Assembly: GCF_900324485.2 (NCBI RefSeq) | Contig: NC_046653.1 | Coordinates: forward strand, 23,455,285-23,519,284 | Reading direction: 5' to 3' | Source of the DNA: Mastacembelus armatus | Lineage: Eukaryota; Chordata; Actinopteri; Synbranchiformes; Mastacembelidae | DNA length: 64,000 nucleotides | Part shown: positions 27,577 to 38,932 of the stretch, piece by piece | Numbering within the stretch: position 1 is the first letter of the stretch | Layout: each line of letters starts with the position of its first letter | Position numbers and translations under genes: made by a program | Notes under the pieces: generated by a model | Databases searched by the model: none | What the model was told of the DNA's origin: nothing | Seen by the model: only the letters and a program-made list of their open reading frames with translations

Positions 27577-27590
27577 GTACCATCTGGTGG
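27577..27590 (-). promoter_or_regulatory. Weak CTCF-like motif, minus orientation
   Basis: Read on the minus strand, CCACCAGATGGTAC matches the CTCF core at 13 of 14 positions, but the mismatch falls in the important GGC block. Listed for completeness. Confidence 0.2.
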
Positions 27591-28053
27591 CCATATTAAT
27601 GATTGTTCCCTGAAACAAACCCAGACGTTCTTGTCCCTAAAGCTGGTATTGTACTGCTGTGTGATGGTGACAGAACAAACTAAGGGCCTACTAAGACACA
27701 GAGCAGGGCACCACTAACCCTAGTATATGGGCCATAAAAGAACTGATAACAGACATTTAATGGTGTGATAACTAATCTGTTTGTTCTTGTACTGGGCTCA
27801 TTAAACTATTGTTTTTGTCTGTGATGATCAAAACCCATAAAAATCTTTGTATGATATAATGCTATAATAAAGGTTTGGTTTAGGCACAAAAACAACTTGG
27901 TTATAAATATATATATTATATATACAGTATATATATATAAGTACTTAAGGTTAACTTTTGGTTTAAACCAACAGTGGTCCCAGTGTTACACCTCCTCTAC
28001 ACACAAACGTTTTCACTGCATAACTTTGTACAGACCCTCCAGACCTACTACAG

Positions 28054-28067
28054 CCACTAGAGGGCAC
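28054..28067 (+). promoter_or_regulatory. CTCF-like motif, perfect core match, plus orientation
   Basis: CCACTAGAGGGCAC fits CCASYAGRKGGCRS at all 14 positions. It lies between plus array genes 1 and 2, that is, between the SOX-POU gene and the first MARE-SOX gene. Confidence 0.5.
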
Positions 28068-28500
28068 CTGAACATTTGCAGTTTATATTGTTACTGAAAA
28101 TACTGATACTATCTCCTACAACCAGTAGAGGTCAGCGAATAAAACAATAAAACCAAACTAACTGGGTGGTAATAAGCTGCAGCAAAAACCACCCGTGGTT
28201 TTGCTCTTCATAGGAGAATAGTCTCCACAACACACTTACAGTAAAGGTTTAGGTTTGTTAAATGAATACACAGTGTGTTGATTGATATTTGACAGATATT
28301 ACCAAAACGAAGTGCATTTATTTTTGGACTGATAAGTAACATGAATATAACAAAGTGCTTGTCACCACAGATGAAACACAGAGCACACTGCTGCCTCATG
28401 GGAGAGTCGCAGCATTTGGCACTGCACCAGATGCATACAGTCTGGAATAATAACCATTTACAGACTGATTTAACAAACATTATAGGCCTGTATGCTGCTC

Positions 28501-28565
28501 TGCTGAGTAAGATATTCAAAACAATGGTGGCATAGATCATTTCACTATCATCATGGGTATAAAAG
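28501..28565 (+). promoter_or_regulatory. Promoter of plus array gene 2, MARE-SOX-TATA type
   Basis: A MARE-like TGCTGAGTAAGAT (28501-28513) is followed by AAACAATGG (28519-28527), a SOX2-type site, and TATAAAAG (28558-28565). The MARE-like site starts 57 bp before the TATA box. Confidence 0.6.
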
Positions 28566-28625
28566 TGACACAGAGCTTGGCTGCACAAAGTACCAGTGCA
28601 GTCTGGGGTAGGACTGGAAACCAAA

Positions 28626-29380
28626 ATGGGCAGAGTAAGAGGGTGCTATGTTGTAGTTTATAAACACTTTGGATCCATTGTATTTGACAAAGGAGAGGTT
28701 TTGAAATGTGCTGCTTTGTTTTCAGATCATCTTCTACGAGGACAGGAACTTCCAGGGTCGCTCCTATGAGACCAGCAGCGACTGTGCTGAGCTGAACTCC
28801 TACCTGAGCCGCTGCAACTCCTGCAGGGTGGAGAGCGGCTGCTTCATGGTCTACGAGCGGCCCAACTACATGGGCCACCAGATGCTGGTGAGGAGGGGGG
28901 AGTATCCCGACAACCAGCGCCTGATGGGAATGAGCATGAGTGACTGCATCCGTTCCTGCCGCATGATCCCCATGGTATGAAGCTTTGGTATGACTCATGA
29001 GGTTGAAGCTGCAAACAGAAAACAAAAAAACTAACTCAAGAGAGAAGACTTTTTAAACTACAAAGTCATCTTCTGTCTCTTTATGTGTCAACTTACAGCA
29101 CAGAGGCCAGTTCAAGATGAGGATCTATGAGAGGGAGAACTTCGGGGGTCAGATGTATGAGCTGATGGACGACTGCGACTCCATCGTGGACCGCTACCGT
29201 ATGTCCGAGTGCCAGTCAGCTAACGTGATGGACGGCCACTGGCTGATGTACGAGCAGCCCCACTACAGAGGCAGGATGATGTACCTGAGGCCTGGAGAGT
29301 ACAGGAGCATGAGGGACATGGGAATGGGTCCCATGGACATGAGGATTGGATCCATCAGACGTATCATGGAATCCTGCTGA
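28626..29380 (+). CDS. Gamma-M crystallin, plus array gene 2
   Basis: Predicted 179 aa. Exons: 28626-28634 (Met-Gly-Arg, donor GTAAGA), 28726-28974 (83 codons, donor GTATGA) and 29099-29380 (93 codons plus stop). Exon 1 was chosen because it lies 61 bp after the TATA box and ends at a consensus donor. The first domain has [34 protein letters not shown] and a loop two residues longer than usual ([16 protein letters not shown]). The second opens [15 protein letters not shown]. It differs from the other copies in [12 protein letters not shown] and in a longer [16 protein letters not shown] stretch, ending MESC. Poly(A) signal at 29407-29412. It is less homogenised in exon 3 than its neighbours. 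Confidence 0.93.
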
Positions 29381-29412
29381 AACAGATTTGAGATTTGGAT
29401 GAAATGAATAAA

Positions 29413-30209
29413 CACTGATAATTAATAAACAGTTCATATCCACTAAGAATGAATTTATTCTTGTTTAGGTTCCAAAATTGGGTGCTATTAAAGGTTAGAT
29501 AGAAAATTACATAAATCATCATATAACTATGTTAACATTTCTTCTATTTTAACCTTTAAACCTGTTACATCATATGATGCCACATTAAAAATGAATGTCA
29601 AAGGTTGATAAACAGTAGCTGTGAAATACTGTAGTGCAAGATCTTCCATACATTTCCCGAAATTATTGCAGAAACATGATCCAACATAGTTTAAGAAAAT
29701 GTTTTGTTTCTTTTTAAATCAGAAATAACATTGACAGTTGTGACATAAACAACATCATCATTGGCTTTTTCACAGCACAAATATTAAACGTGGCCTAACA
29801 GGATTCAGAGGTGGAACCAACGTCAGTGATGACACAAACTGGCTGCAAAGCTCTGGTAGTGTTAAAGCTGCTGCAATTCTCAGATTAACTTCAGACAAAC
29901 CTGAGACTGTGGATTTTGTCTTTTTAGAGTTAAGGATCATGGATCGTTTAATGGCCAGTATGAAGAGGAGAGATGATTACAGCTGACAACTGGGAACACT
30001 GGTTTAAGATGAGCTTATAAAATGTGAACTTTCCCTTTAATGAAACAGCATTTATGTCATTAATTACATCTGTACTTATCTGATGGTCGAGCCAACATGA
30101 AAAAAGTCTTTCACATCATCGGGGACATGGAGCCAAAATAAAATATGAATATGAAGTCGGATGGTCCACAGTGTGTGTGCAAAGTCTCACCATCAAGGTC
30201 TGAACACAC
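29413..30209. other. Intergenic, no gene seen
   Basis: AT-rich spacer after plus array gene 2. No crystallin exon remnant or RNA gene was recognised. Confidence 0.4.
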
Positions 30210-30680
30210 AACACTGCAAACGTTTTAGGCAGTTTAGATGTTTTAGATTCTTATCACACATCATCAGGTGTCTGATCCCAGGTTCATTGTGCAGCCATTA
30301 CAGTTCATGAAGAACTATTTTCAGGGGCAAGATGAACCAGGAGTCCTGCAGCAGATGGTCTGACCCCCACAGAGCCCTGACCTGGGGCTCTAAAGGGGTC
30401 AGTGTGGAGTCAGTGTGGGATCACATGAAGAGACAGAAACACTGGGACAGTCTGAGTCTACAGAACAAGTAGCCTCTCCAAGGTTTTGCAAAGTACCAGG
30501 AGAAACTGTGTCAGGTCAAACCAGAGAGACCTGCTGCTGGTTTAAGGGCAAAGGGGAGAGCTGCAGATTCTGATTAGATTCAGGTTTGGTTCCCTTTACT
30601 GCACTTCAAAGTTAAATGAAAAACTGTCATTTATGCTAAAAACATCTGTGTTTTTAGTGCCTAAAGTAAAATCCAATGAA
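30210..30680 (+). mobile_element. Degraded Tc1/mariner-type DNA transposon remnant
   Basis: The left edge (30214-30232) reads CTGCAAACGTTTTAGGCAG, like the terminal repeat of a common fish Tc1 family. Inside, codons for PQSPDL (about 30,366-30,385, the region around the third catalytic acidic residue) lie close to a second stretch, in another frame, reading ESVWDHMKRQKHWDSL (about 30,408-30,455). Between them is a stop (TAA) after PQSPDLGL. The last part (GGTTTAAGGGCAAAGGGG and following) resembles the 3' end of the same family. Most of the transposase is missing, so this is a short, internally deleted and frameshifted fossil. Confidence 0.55.
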
Positions 30681-31473
30681 CCATTAAAAGGAAGGAAAAG
30701 ATGAGTGATAAGGTATAATTATCACATAGAGACATGTGATAGACTCAGGCAGCAGCTGATACGAGCCGTGTCCACAACCTTCAGCTCCTTGTCCCTAAGA
30801 GAAGAAACAAAAGAACTAAACATTAAATTAAGAAAAGTACCTGTTTTCTGCCAACACCTCAAACATACCCATCTTTTTTATATATATATAAAATACATAA
30901 ACACAGTTTTGATAGCTGATTTACAATTACACCCAACCACAAACCACATAGCTTCCTAATACGAATCGAGGACAGATGTGTTCAATATGCTGCTTAGATT
31001 TTAAAGCCCATTGAGGTGAAAGTGTGAAACTGGGATCTACAGATCAAACTGACTGGACTATGTTCATAAAATATGAGGCCACATGGTCCTAGACTCAAAG
31101 AAACATGGATTAATGGATTAATTATCTAATAGACTCTACAGATATACCTGAGTCAGGGATGTGACGTTTCAAACTTAAAAACAAATGTAAATATATGAAT
31201 CCAGAATTATACAAATGTACATAGTGATAACTTTACAAACATTCACTGCGCTCTTTTACAAAACAGAAGTAAGAAAATAGAGTAAAGTAACTGTCACATA
31301 GACTGTGGATGATAGAGATGACTGTTATATTATGTTTGGAAGCTTCTCATTATTTTCTTTATGCCACACAACAATACTGCATGTATACAGTACATGCATT
31401 TCTATCAGAGCGGTATGTTGCCAGATAATAACCCTTTAGTGGCCTTACTGCTCGGTGGGCTCTATGGTGGGCC
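30681..31473. other. Intergenic, no gene seen
   Basis: AT-rich spacer with a short TATATA run. No exon supported. Confidence 0.4.
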
Positions 31474-31539
31474 TGCTGGGTCAGGGATTCTCACAATAGA
31501 AGCCCTCCATACTTTTTTCACATTGAGCAAGTATAAAAG
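31474..31539 (+). promoter_or_regulatory. Promoter of plus array gene 3, MARE-SOX-TATA type
   Basis: TGCTGGGTCAGGG (31474-31486) is followed by ACAATAG (31493-31499), a SOX site with its sixth base changed, and TATAAAAG (31532-31539). Spacing from MARE-like start to TATA is 58 bp. Confidence 0.6.
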
Positions 31540-31611
31540 TAACAGTTGGCGCTGACAGGAACACACAGCAGCCACAACTCAGTGCTGAGGAACAACCAAC
31601 AGACTGCGACC

Positions 31612-32303
31612 ATGGGCAGGGTAGGACTGATCAGTGATCACTTTTATTAATTAGGAATTAGGAGCTTCTCAAAGTGGTGTTAATGAAGCATTGTCTTTTC
31701 AGATCATCTTCTATGAGGACAGGAACTTCCAGGGTCGCTCCTATGAGACCAGCAGCGACTGTGCTGAGCTGAACTCCTACCTGAGCAGGTGCCACTCCTG
31801 CAGGGTGGAGAGCGGCTGCTTCATGGTCTACGACCGTCCCAACTACATGGGAAACCAGTACTTCATGAGGAGGGGGGAGTACGCTGACTACATGAGCACG
31901 TGGGGGATGTCGGACTGCATCAGGTCCTGCCGTATGATCCCCATGGTAGGATTTTCATCCTCAAGATGTTAATTTCTTCAGATACCTTGTGCAGTCTTGG
32001 TTGATGTTTCACATGTTCTCTTTACAGTACAGAGGATCCTACAGGATGAGGATCTACGAGAGGGAGAACTTCGGGGGTCAGATGTATGAGCTGATGGACG
32101 ACTGCGACAACATCATGGACCGCTACCGAATGTCCAACTGCATGTCCTGTAACGTGATGGACGGCCACTGGCTGATGTACGAGCAGCCCCACTACAGAGG
32201 CAAGATGATGTACCTGAGGCCTGGAGAGTACAGGAGCTTCAGGGACATGGGATACAGTGGCATGAGGTGGATGAGCATGAGGCGCATCACTGACATGTGG
32301 TAG
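31612..32303 (+). CDS. Gamma-M crystallin, plus array gene 3
   Basis: Predicted 175 aa. Exons: 31612-31620 (Met-Gly-Arg, donor GTAGGA), 31703-31945 and 32028-32303. The N-terminal domain carries the [16 protein letters not shown] variant seen in gene 2, but its later half ([17 protein letters not shown]) is of the gene 5 type. The C-terminal domain opens [15 protein letters not shown] and uses [12 protein letters not shown]. The protein ends ITDMW, with Trp in place of the usual terminal Cys. Poly(A) signal at 32319-32324. The sequence just after the stop resembles that after gene 7 (44,048 onward), whereas its intron 2 does not resemble gene 7's, so different segments have different histories. 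Confidence 0.94.
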
Positions 32304-32324
32304 ACATTCTCATTTTTAAATAAA

Positions 32325-34492
32325 AAGTGAACAATAAACCAAAAACTTGTGTTTTTTCTGTTCTTTCATCTTTTATTTAATGTTATTCACTGAGGATCAT
32401 TTAGGGTCCGAACAGGCCTGGACAGGATGATCATGAGACACATCCCTGTATCAATGCACATATGAACTGGACAAGAAAACTTGTCGAGTCTAATGCACAC
32501 AATGTATTTTATTTTTATCATTTCTGCCATTGACACTTCACCCTATAGTGTCTCCATTTGGCCATAATACTTAAACCAATAATCAGCCATAGTAGGGAAA
32601 TCAATAAAGTAATTAACATTTTTAATTATGTATTTGTGGTTTCATTAGTTGCCTGGGTCAAGTTAAGATAAATAGTGTCATATGGCTTCTGAGATAATAG
32701 TTGATATTATTTCTATAATTTAATATATATATATATATAATATAATATTTAATTCAGCAGAAGCTGTTAAATATGCAAAGCTCATAACGTGTTGTCAGTT
32801 TACGAGCAGTAAAGTTCAGCCTGTGAAATGTTTAATCTTCGTCTCCAGTAAAACATCAGGTGTTTTAGATGTAAATGTGCAAAATGAGGCTTCGCTGAAC
32901 CGAAGTGCTGTGTGTTTTGCACATTGTGATATAGATAATAAGAAATTAGTTGGAGTCTTTAAATGCTTTGTTACTGTTACAGGAGACAACATACCAAACC
33001 ATGTTCCTACACATGTAGCCAGGCCACAAAAGGACACTGCAAATTAGCCATATGTTGTCAGGATTACAGCCAGGACAAAGACCCAATTGTATTTATTTAA
33101 ATAACCAGCACAACACAGACAGAAAGACACACTTGGAAAAGAAAAAACACAGTACCTGATAAAACAGACAGTCCAGAAAACCAAGAACAGAAACCAGATG
33201 ACAAACGATAAAAACAAACCAGCACCTGAAAGCAGAAAGACTGAGGCTTAAATACTTAAATATTGACCAGCTAACAAGACACAGGTGAAATCAGACCCTA
33301 ATGACAAGAGTAAAGCACCAGGGATCAGGAACCACTTCAAAATAAAAGACGCAATACAGGAAACTTCAAAATAGTAATTCAACACAGGAAACAGTGCAGG
33401 TTGTCACATATTTAGCCGGAACACACAGATATCAGGTTTACATAGTCAGCCCTACTGCAAAGGCTGCACTGGATGTACATGAGGAATGAGTGTCGCTGGT
33501 GTTTAGGATGTTTAACACAGGCCTGCAGCATAACGAGACAGAGAACACAGAAACACAACTAACTCTTCAAAAATATGTCATTTTAAAAAAATCTTCCACT
33601 GCCACAGTCTTTCAGTGAGAATACAGGCCAAAGCAGTGGGCATGAGCAGACCAGAGCACCCAGAACCAAGAACCCTGTGGTGCCAGAGAAGCTCTGAGAG
33701 GTCGTCAGGTCACACTGGTAGATAAGAAGCTGCTTGGAGGAAGACCGAGCATGAGATGAGGCATGAAAGACTGTGTGTGTATGAAGATCATCTGAGTCAC
33801 AGGAATAAAGATTTTCCACCCAGTCATGTGATACTTTGTTTTGGCTGCCACACTGGACCTGTCCCTGACCTGACCGCGGTGCAGATGTGACTCTGTCTGT
33901 GCGGTCTGACAGATGTGCCAGATGTTGACACCCCCCATTTGTGTCATCTGTGTTCACACATTTGTCTTCACTGTCTCTTCAGCTTGAACAGCAGAAGGTC
34001 GGGACCAGTGACGACCTGTCCGACATGGCGGACATTGAGGTGTCAAGTGAAAAACCTCTATATGTGCTGGGAGGCAGATGGGAAAACAAGGGGAAATGTC
34101 ATTGTGATTAGTATATTTCAACTTTGAGTTACATGAAATAACAAGCAATTAACAACTTCATAGTCTCTAGAGCCACTAAATGACAAGGTATTGAGACTGT
34201 TTGGTGTTTCAGATCTATTGTTTTGTTCAAAGCCATAAAACTCATGTACACACACATTTCTGATGCCAATAAAATGACTTTGTTACCCACAAATGGTTTC
34301 TCTCCTGAATCCTGTTTAGTCAACACAACATTTTTAATACTGGCATAAAAAATTCAAATATTCAATAAGTACATCCTAAAACAGTGCATGCTCTGTTCTT
34401 GTTAAAGGAATATTCTGTTCTGTGTGTCCAGGTCATGACCCTGCTGGCATATGAGTAAGCAACTCAAACCTCCATAGGCTTCTATAGGAGTT
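32325..34492. other. Intergenic, 2.2 kb, no gene seen
   Basis: Spacer between plus array genes 3 and 4. Frames up to 124 codons occur on the minus strand near 33,583-33,957 but have no motif or splice support. No crystallin remnant seen. Confidence 0.4.
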
Positions 34493-34555
34493 TGCTGGGT
34501 CAGGACTTTGGACAATAGAGGGGCACAGAGTCTTTGTCCCTGACCAGGTATAAAT
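34493..34555 (+). promoter_or_regulatory. Promoter of plus array gene 4, MARE-SOX-TATA type
   Basis: TGCTGGGTCAGGA (34493-34505), ACAATAG (34512-34518), TATAAAT (34549-34555). MARE-like start to TATA is 56 bp. Confidence 0.58.
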
Positions 34556-34631
34556 GGAACTTGTTCAGACAGGCAGAGCATCAGTTCAAACCAGTTCTCT
34601 CTGGGGGATCTGCGAAATCACCACAACCAAC

Positions 34632-35341
34632 ATGGGCAAGGTAGGAAAAATATTACAGATTAATTTGACTACTAACATATAATGGGATAGAGTCATTATG
34701 ACTTTGCTCTTTAAAACTAAAATTTCTGTTTCAGATCATCTTCTACGAGGACAGGAACTTCCAGGGTCGCTCCTATGAGTGCATGAGCGACTGTGCCGAC
34801 ATGTCCTCCTACCTGAGCAGGTGCCACTCCTGCAGGGTGGAGAGCGGCTGCTTCATGGTCTATGACCGTCCCAACTACATGGGAAACCAGTACTTCATGA
34901 GGAGGGGGGAGTACTCCGACTACATGAGCATGTGGGGATGGAGCGGTGGCATCAGGTCCTGCCGTATGATCCCCATGGTAGGTGCAAAACACCATAATAC
35001 TTCAACTTTGGAAAGAAGCTTCATGCAGTTTTCTGAAAAAATATTTTTTTGTTTCTTTAAAACAGCACAGAGGCCAGTTCAGGATGAGGATCTACGAGAG
35101 GGAGAACTTCGGGGGTCAGATGTATGAGCTGATGGACGACTGCGACTCCATCATGGACCGCTACCGTATGTCCGACTGCATGTCCTGTAACGTGATGGAC
35201 GGCCACTGGCTGATGTACGAGCAGCCCCACTACAGAGGCAGGATGATGTACCTGAGGCCTGGAGAGTACAGGAGCTTCAGGGACATGGGATACAGTGGCA
35301 TGAGGTGGATGAGCATGAGGCGCATCATGGACATGTGCTAA
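34632..35341 (+). CDS. Gamma-M crystallin, plus array gene 4
   Basis: Predicted 175 aa, 26 of them Met. Exons: 34632-34640 (Met-Gly-Lys, donor GTAGGA), 34735-34977 (donor GTAGGT) and 35066-35341. The first domain has [31 protein letters not shown] and the loop [17 protein letters not shown], where a Gly-Gly replaces the Asp-Cys found in other copies. Genes 6 and 7 share that loop. The second domain opens [15 protein letters not shown] and ends RRIMDMC. Poly(A) signal at 35359-35364. Intron 2 is unlike those of genes 5-7, although the flanking exons are nearly identical to theirs. Confidence 0.95.
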
Positions 35342-35364
35342 TTGTACATTTCAACTTCAATAAA

Positions 35365-36544
35365 TGATGAACTTTCTAAATTCTGCTGTCATGGTATTTA
35401 ATGAACTTTACCTTTGTAAAAACACGAACAGTGATCACATGTCGACAGTCAGCATGAAGCTGAGAGATTATTGTACAATTCAAAAGCTTTCAAATCCTGT
35501 AAACTACACAACGTCCACCACAGTCACAGTTAGATCATCACAATCATCAAACATTTGTCCTGCCTCATGTTATACTACACACTGTATATCATTTACATCC
35601 ACCATCAACAAACAGCAACAAAAGGCCAATAGATCTCATAATATTATATATACACCCACATTCATGTCAGTAACATGTGCTTATGTACAGAGTTTCATAC
35701 AGAACATGATATTGTGATGCTTATTTGTGAACATCTGGATGGAAAATGTCTGCACATTTACACCCAAACAGAATAAAGTGTGAGGACTGATGTTAATTAT
35801 ATGTGTCAGCTCTGTGATAAACTGCTGACCTGTCCAGGCTGGATCCTCTCCCGTTGGGATACAGTCATGTGACCCTGTGCTGGACAAAAGAGTTGAAGTC
35901 ACACAATATACTGTAAATTAGCCTATTGGAGCTACAAACATCAGCTTTCTAATATCAGATCCAGGTGGAATGAACTGAAACAGCTGCAAACCTTCACAGG
36001 TATAAAGCTCCAGACCACTAACAGTGACTCACTAAGAAAGTCCAACATGTGTTGGAGTTACTGAAATACCTGAATCAGAAAAGTCAAACAGTGGATAAGC
36101 AATTGAAGAACCTCTCACAATCACATCTTAAGACCATCACTGCTTTTGAGACAAAATGAGCAAATTCAAACACATTAAAGTTAAACAGCTATTCCAGGTG
36201 TTGCTCATCTGCACATCAGGGTATCTAAGGGTACTGTACACCTTCAGCTCACACAATCAGTGTCTCTCCAGAACATTTCTGAATCATCCAGGCTCACTGG
36301 TCCGAGGAGGGAGACCAGTCTGACCTCTACTGTGTCCTCAGGTTTAGCTTTGACAACATATATATGACCCATTTTTCTCCAGTCAATAATGATTTACTTT
36401 GAATGAAGTGAGCATTAGAAAACAGTATATCTACTAAGGTTTGGCTACTATCCACACATTTGTATTGATTACCCCCAGAGGCTGTGGCATCTTCCATTAA
36501 TCTATAGAGTTTCAGTGATTGTGCACCTCCAAACCATATTCAAT
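35365..36544. other. Intergenic, no gene seen
   Basis: Spacer between plus array genes 4 and 5. No coding, RNA or transposon feature supported. Confidence 0.4.
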
Positions 36545-36638
<94 letters not shown>

Positions 36639-36686
36639 CATCCACCCATCCATCCAGCCATCCATCTATCTATATATCTATCTAAC
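36545..36686. repeat. (TCTA)n microsatellite with degenerate CCAT end
   Basis: About 23 copies of the TCTA tetramer, then an interrupted CCATCCAC/CCATCTAT stretch. The overlapping open frame rich in Ser-Ile-Tyr-Leu is an artefact. Confidence 0.95.
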
Positions 36687-37119
36687 CTAATGATGGAGGT
36701 AAGACAATAAGTCTCACCCATTTAGTTTTATATAAACAACATTATATAATTGGTACAAAAGTATCACGTGAAGTCACTTCCAGTCCACAAAAAGTAAGAG
36801 CAGCTTCATATTTCCAATAAAACATCTGCTTGTAAAACTGGTTTACATTTGCCACCTCTTTTTTATGTTTACCATATACAACACATCAGGCTGCAAACAG
36901 CTGGATAAACAAGTTTTGTTTGTCCAGATGTGCAGTATATACTGGCATGTCAGGCTACCATGGTCACAGAGAGGGATACTCATGTCTATAAATTGCCCAC
37001 TTACCAATCAGAGGGCCACACAGTGTTTTGAAGCGTGGAACAGAGACTATTTGTTACTCTGTATTGTAAGGTCACAAAATGCCCATTGTATTGACTTCCC
37101 TATGGAAAAATCCATTCTA

Positions 37120-37143
37120 AAGTCTTCTAGGGGACCCAGTCAC
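37120..37143 (+). promoter_or_regulatory. Distal promoter block of plus array gene 5, shared with gene 7
   Basis: AAGTCTTC, AGG and GACCCAGTCA occur in order about 110-130 bp before the TATA box, and almost identically before gene 7 (43,101-43,127). Either a conserved control element or simply recent shared ancestry of the two upstream regions. Confidence 0.4.
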
Positions 37144-37194
37144 ATGGAAATGTGACAAATGCCTCTCCCCACTCTATAGGCCTCTATACCATGT

Positions 37195-37257
37195 TGCTGG
37201 GTCAGGGGTTTACACAATGGGAGCCGCAGACCCTTTGGCTTTGGTCAGGTATAAAAG
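37195..37257 (+). promoter_or_regulatory. Promoter of plus array gene 5, MARE-SOX-TATA type
   Basis: TGCTGGGTCAGGG (37195-37207), ACAATGG (37214-37220), GTCAGG just before TATAAAAG (37250-37257). MARE-like start to TATA is 55 bp. Confidence 0.62.
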
Positions 37258-37332
37258 TAACAGTTAAAACAGGACCACCATCAGTGTAGCAGCAACACAG
37301 TTCTCTGAAGAAGTAAAATACCTTCTGTGACC

Positions 37333-38022
37333 ATGGGCAGGGTAAGCACACTGACCTCACCAACTGTTTTTATCAACTCTACAAATAATATTTTTTATCT
37401 GAGATCCCTGTTCTGTTTCAGATCATCTTCTACGAGGACAGGAACTTCCAGGGTCGCTCCTATGAGACCAGCAGCGACTGTGCCGACATGTCCTCATACC
37501 TGAGCAGGTGCCACTCCTGCAGGGTGGAGAGCGGCTGCTTCATGGTCTACGACCGTCCCAACTACATGGGAAACCAGTACTTCATGAGGAGGGGGGAGTA
37601 CGCTGACTACATGAGCATGTGGGGGATGAGAGACTGCATCAGGTCCTGCCGTATGATCCCCATGGTAGGTCTAAAACTGTGTACAGGGTGAACTGACCTC
37701 TAAAATCATACAACGCTGACTTTTTTCAATTGTTTTAATCAACTTACAGCACAGAGGCCAGTTCAGGATGAGGATCTACGAGAGGGAGAACTTCGGGGGT
37801 CAGATGTATGAGCTGATGGACGACTGCGACAACATCATGGACCGCTACCGTATGTCCGACTGCATGTCCTGTAACGTGATGGACGGCCACTGGCTGATGT
37901 ACGAGCAGCCTCACTACAGAGGCAAGATGATGTACCTGAGGCCTGGAGAGTACAGGAGCTTCAGGGACATGGGATACAGTGGCATGAGGTGGATGAGCAT
38001 GAGGCGCATCATGGACATGTAG
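37333..38022 (+). CDS. Gamma-M crystallin, plus array gene 5
   Basis: Predicted 174 aa. Exons: 37333-37341 (Met-Gly-Arg, donor GTAAGC), 37422-37664 (donor GTAGGT) and 37750-38022. The first domain is a hybrid of the ETSSDC beginning (genes 2, 3 and 8) and the [10 protein letters not shown] continuation (genes 4, 7, 8 and 9). The loop reads [17 protein letters not shown]. The second domain opens [15 protein letters not shown]. The protein ends RRIMDM: the terminal Cys codon of gene 4 (TGC before the stop) is gone and the stop follows Met directly. Intron 2 is 85 bp and nearly the same as in genes 6 and 7. Poly(A) signal at 38061-38066. Confidence 0.94.
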
Positions 38023-38300
38023 AAACAGTGGTGTAGAATATGTCTGAATAAGCCAAAACAAATAAACCCTTTTTGACAAAACATTTCTCCCTGTTTTATC
38101 ATTTCATGCATCTCTCAGTAGATGACTGGGCAGCCAAATATTATGTGAGTGAAGATCAACTATAGTAGTAACCATCCATGTGGCACCTGGATTATTGATT
38201 TTTGCATTATGTATATGAATCAGTAAATTAAAATGAGTAGCTGGTAAAGCACATTCAATAAAATACGTTATTATGATGAAAAGTGTGTTTTCTAATAGGA

Positions 38301-38932
38301 TGAGTCCAGTGGTTTGCATAACAAGTATCTACATCCTGCAGAGGATGAATCGAAAATCTTTTATGGACCTTTGCTGACCTTTCCTCTGGCACCACCATCA
38401 GCCCACACAGCATATTAAAATCTACTGACAGCCGCACCAAATGACACAAAGCTTACACCTTTAGGAAATCTACAAATACATTTGTCAGATTGAGCTTCGA
38501 TTAACCGACTAGCCTATTTATTTCAACTTTACTGCTTCTTTTGACACATTAAAGCAAAATGCACAACCATCTTTTCTGCATTTATGTTTTTGAGGGTTTT
38601 TTTGACTGTTGTCTTACGATTGAATAGGCGTTATCAGCGTACATCAGTCCCATTTATATAGGCCAGTAGGAGTCTACTACACCTACCGGAGACAGTCAGC
38701 GTTGATTAGCATTAGCATTAGCGACGTCAGTTTGAGTCCAGTGGTTTGCATGACTCCCTCAACCAGTTTCTAATGCTAATGTTAATGCTGCACGTTTTGG
38801 TCTGTTGTATTTCCTAACCTTAACCAAGATGTTCTATTTCCTAAATATAACTTACATAACTTATGTAATGACGACAGTGAATATCTGTAGGATAAAAACG
38901 ACCTACTGAACCTACCAGTAGGTTCAGTAGGT
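38301..38932. repeat. Duplicated 19-mer and a perfect 15-bp-arm palindrome
   Basis: TGAGTCCAGTGGTTTGCAT occurs exactly at 38301-38319 and again at 38733-38751. Further right is a perfect inverted repeat with 15-bp arms and a 2-bp loop (38901-38915 and 38918-38932; arm ACCTACTGAACCTAC), with further ACCTACTG copies around it. Possibly a decayed non-autonomous DNA transposon or a recombination-prone site. No transposase seen. Confidence 0.5.

Noticed and set aside
28208-28624. A 138-codon minus-strand frame over the promoter of plus array gene 2
   Set aside because: It overlaps a well-supported promoter and exon 1 on the other strand and has no recognisable domain.
33583-33957. A 124-codon minus-strand open frame between plus array genes 3 and 4
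   Set aside because: No family motif, no splice signals in a sensible place and ordinary composition for chance ORFs.
36519-36710. Open frame rich in Ser-Ile-Tyr-Leu
   Set aside because: A translation of the TCTA microsatellite.
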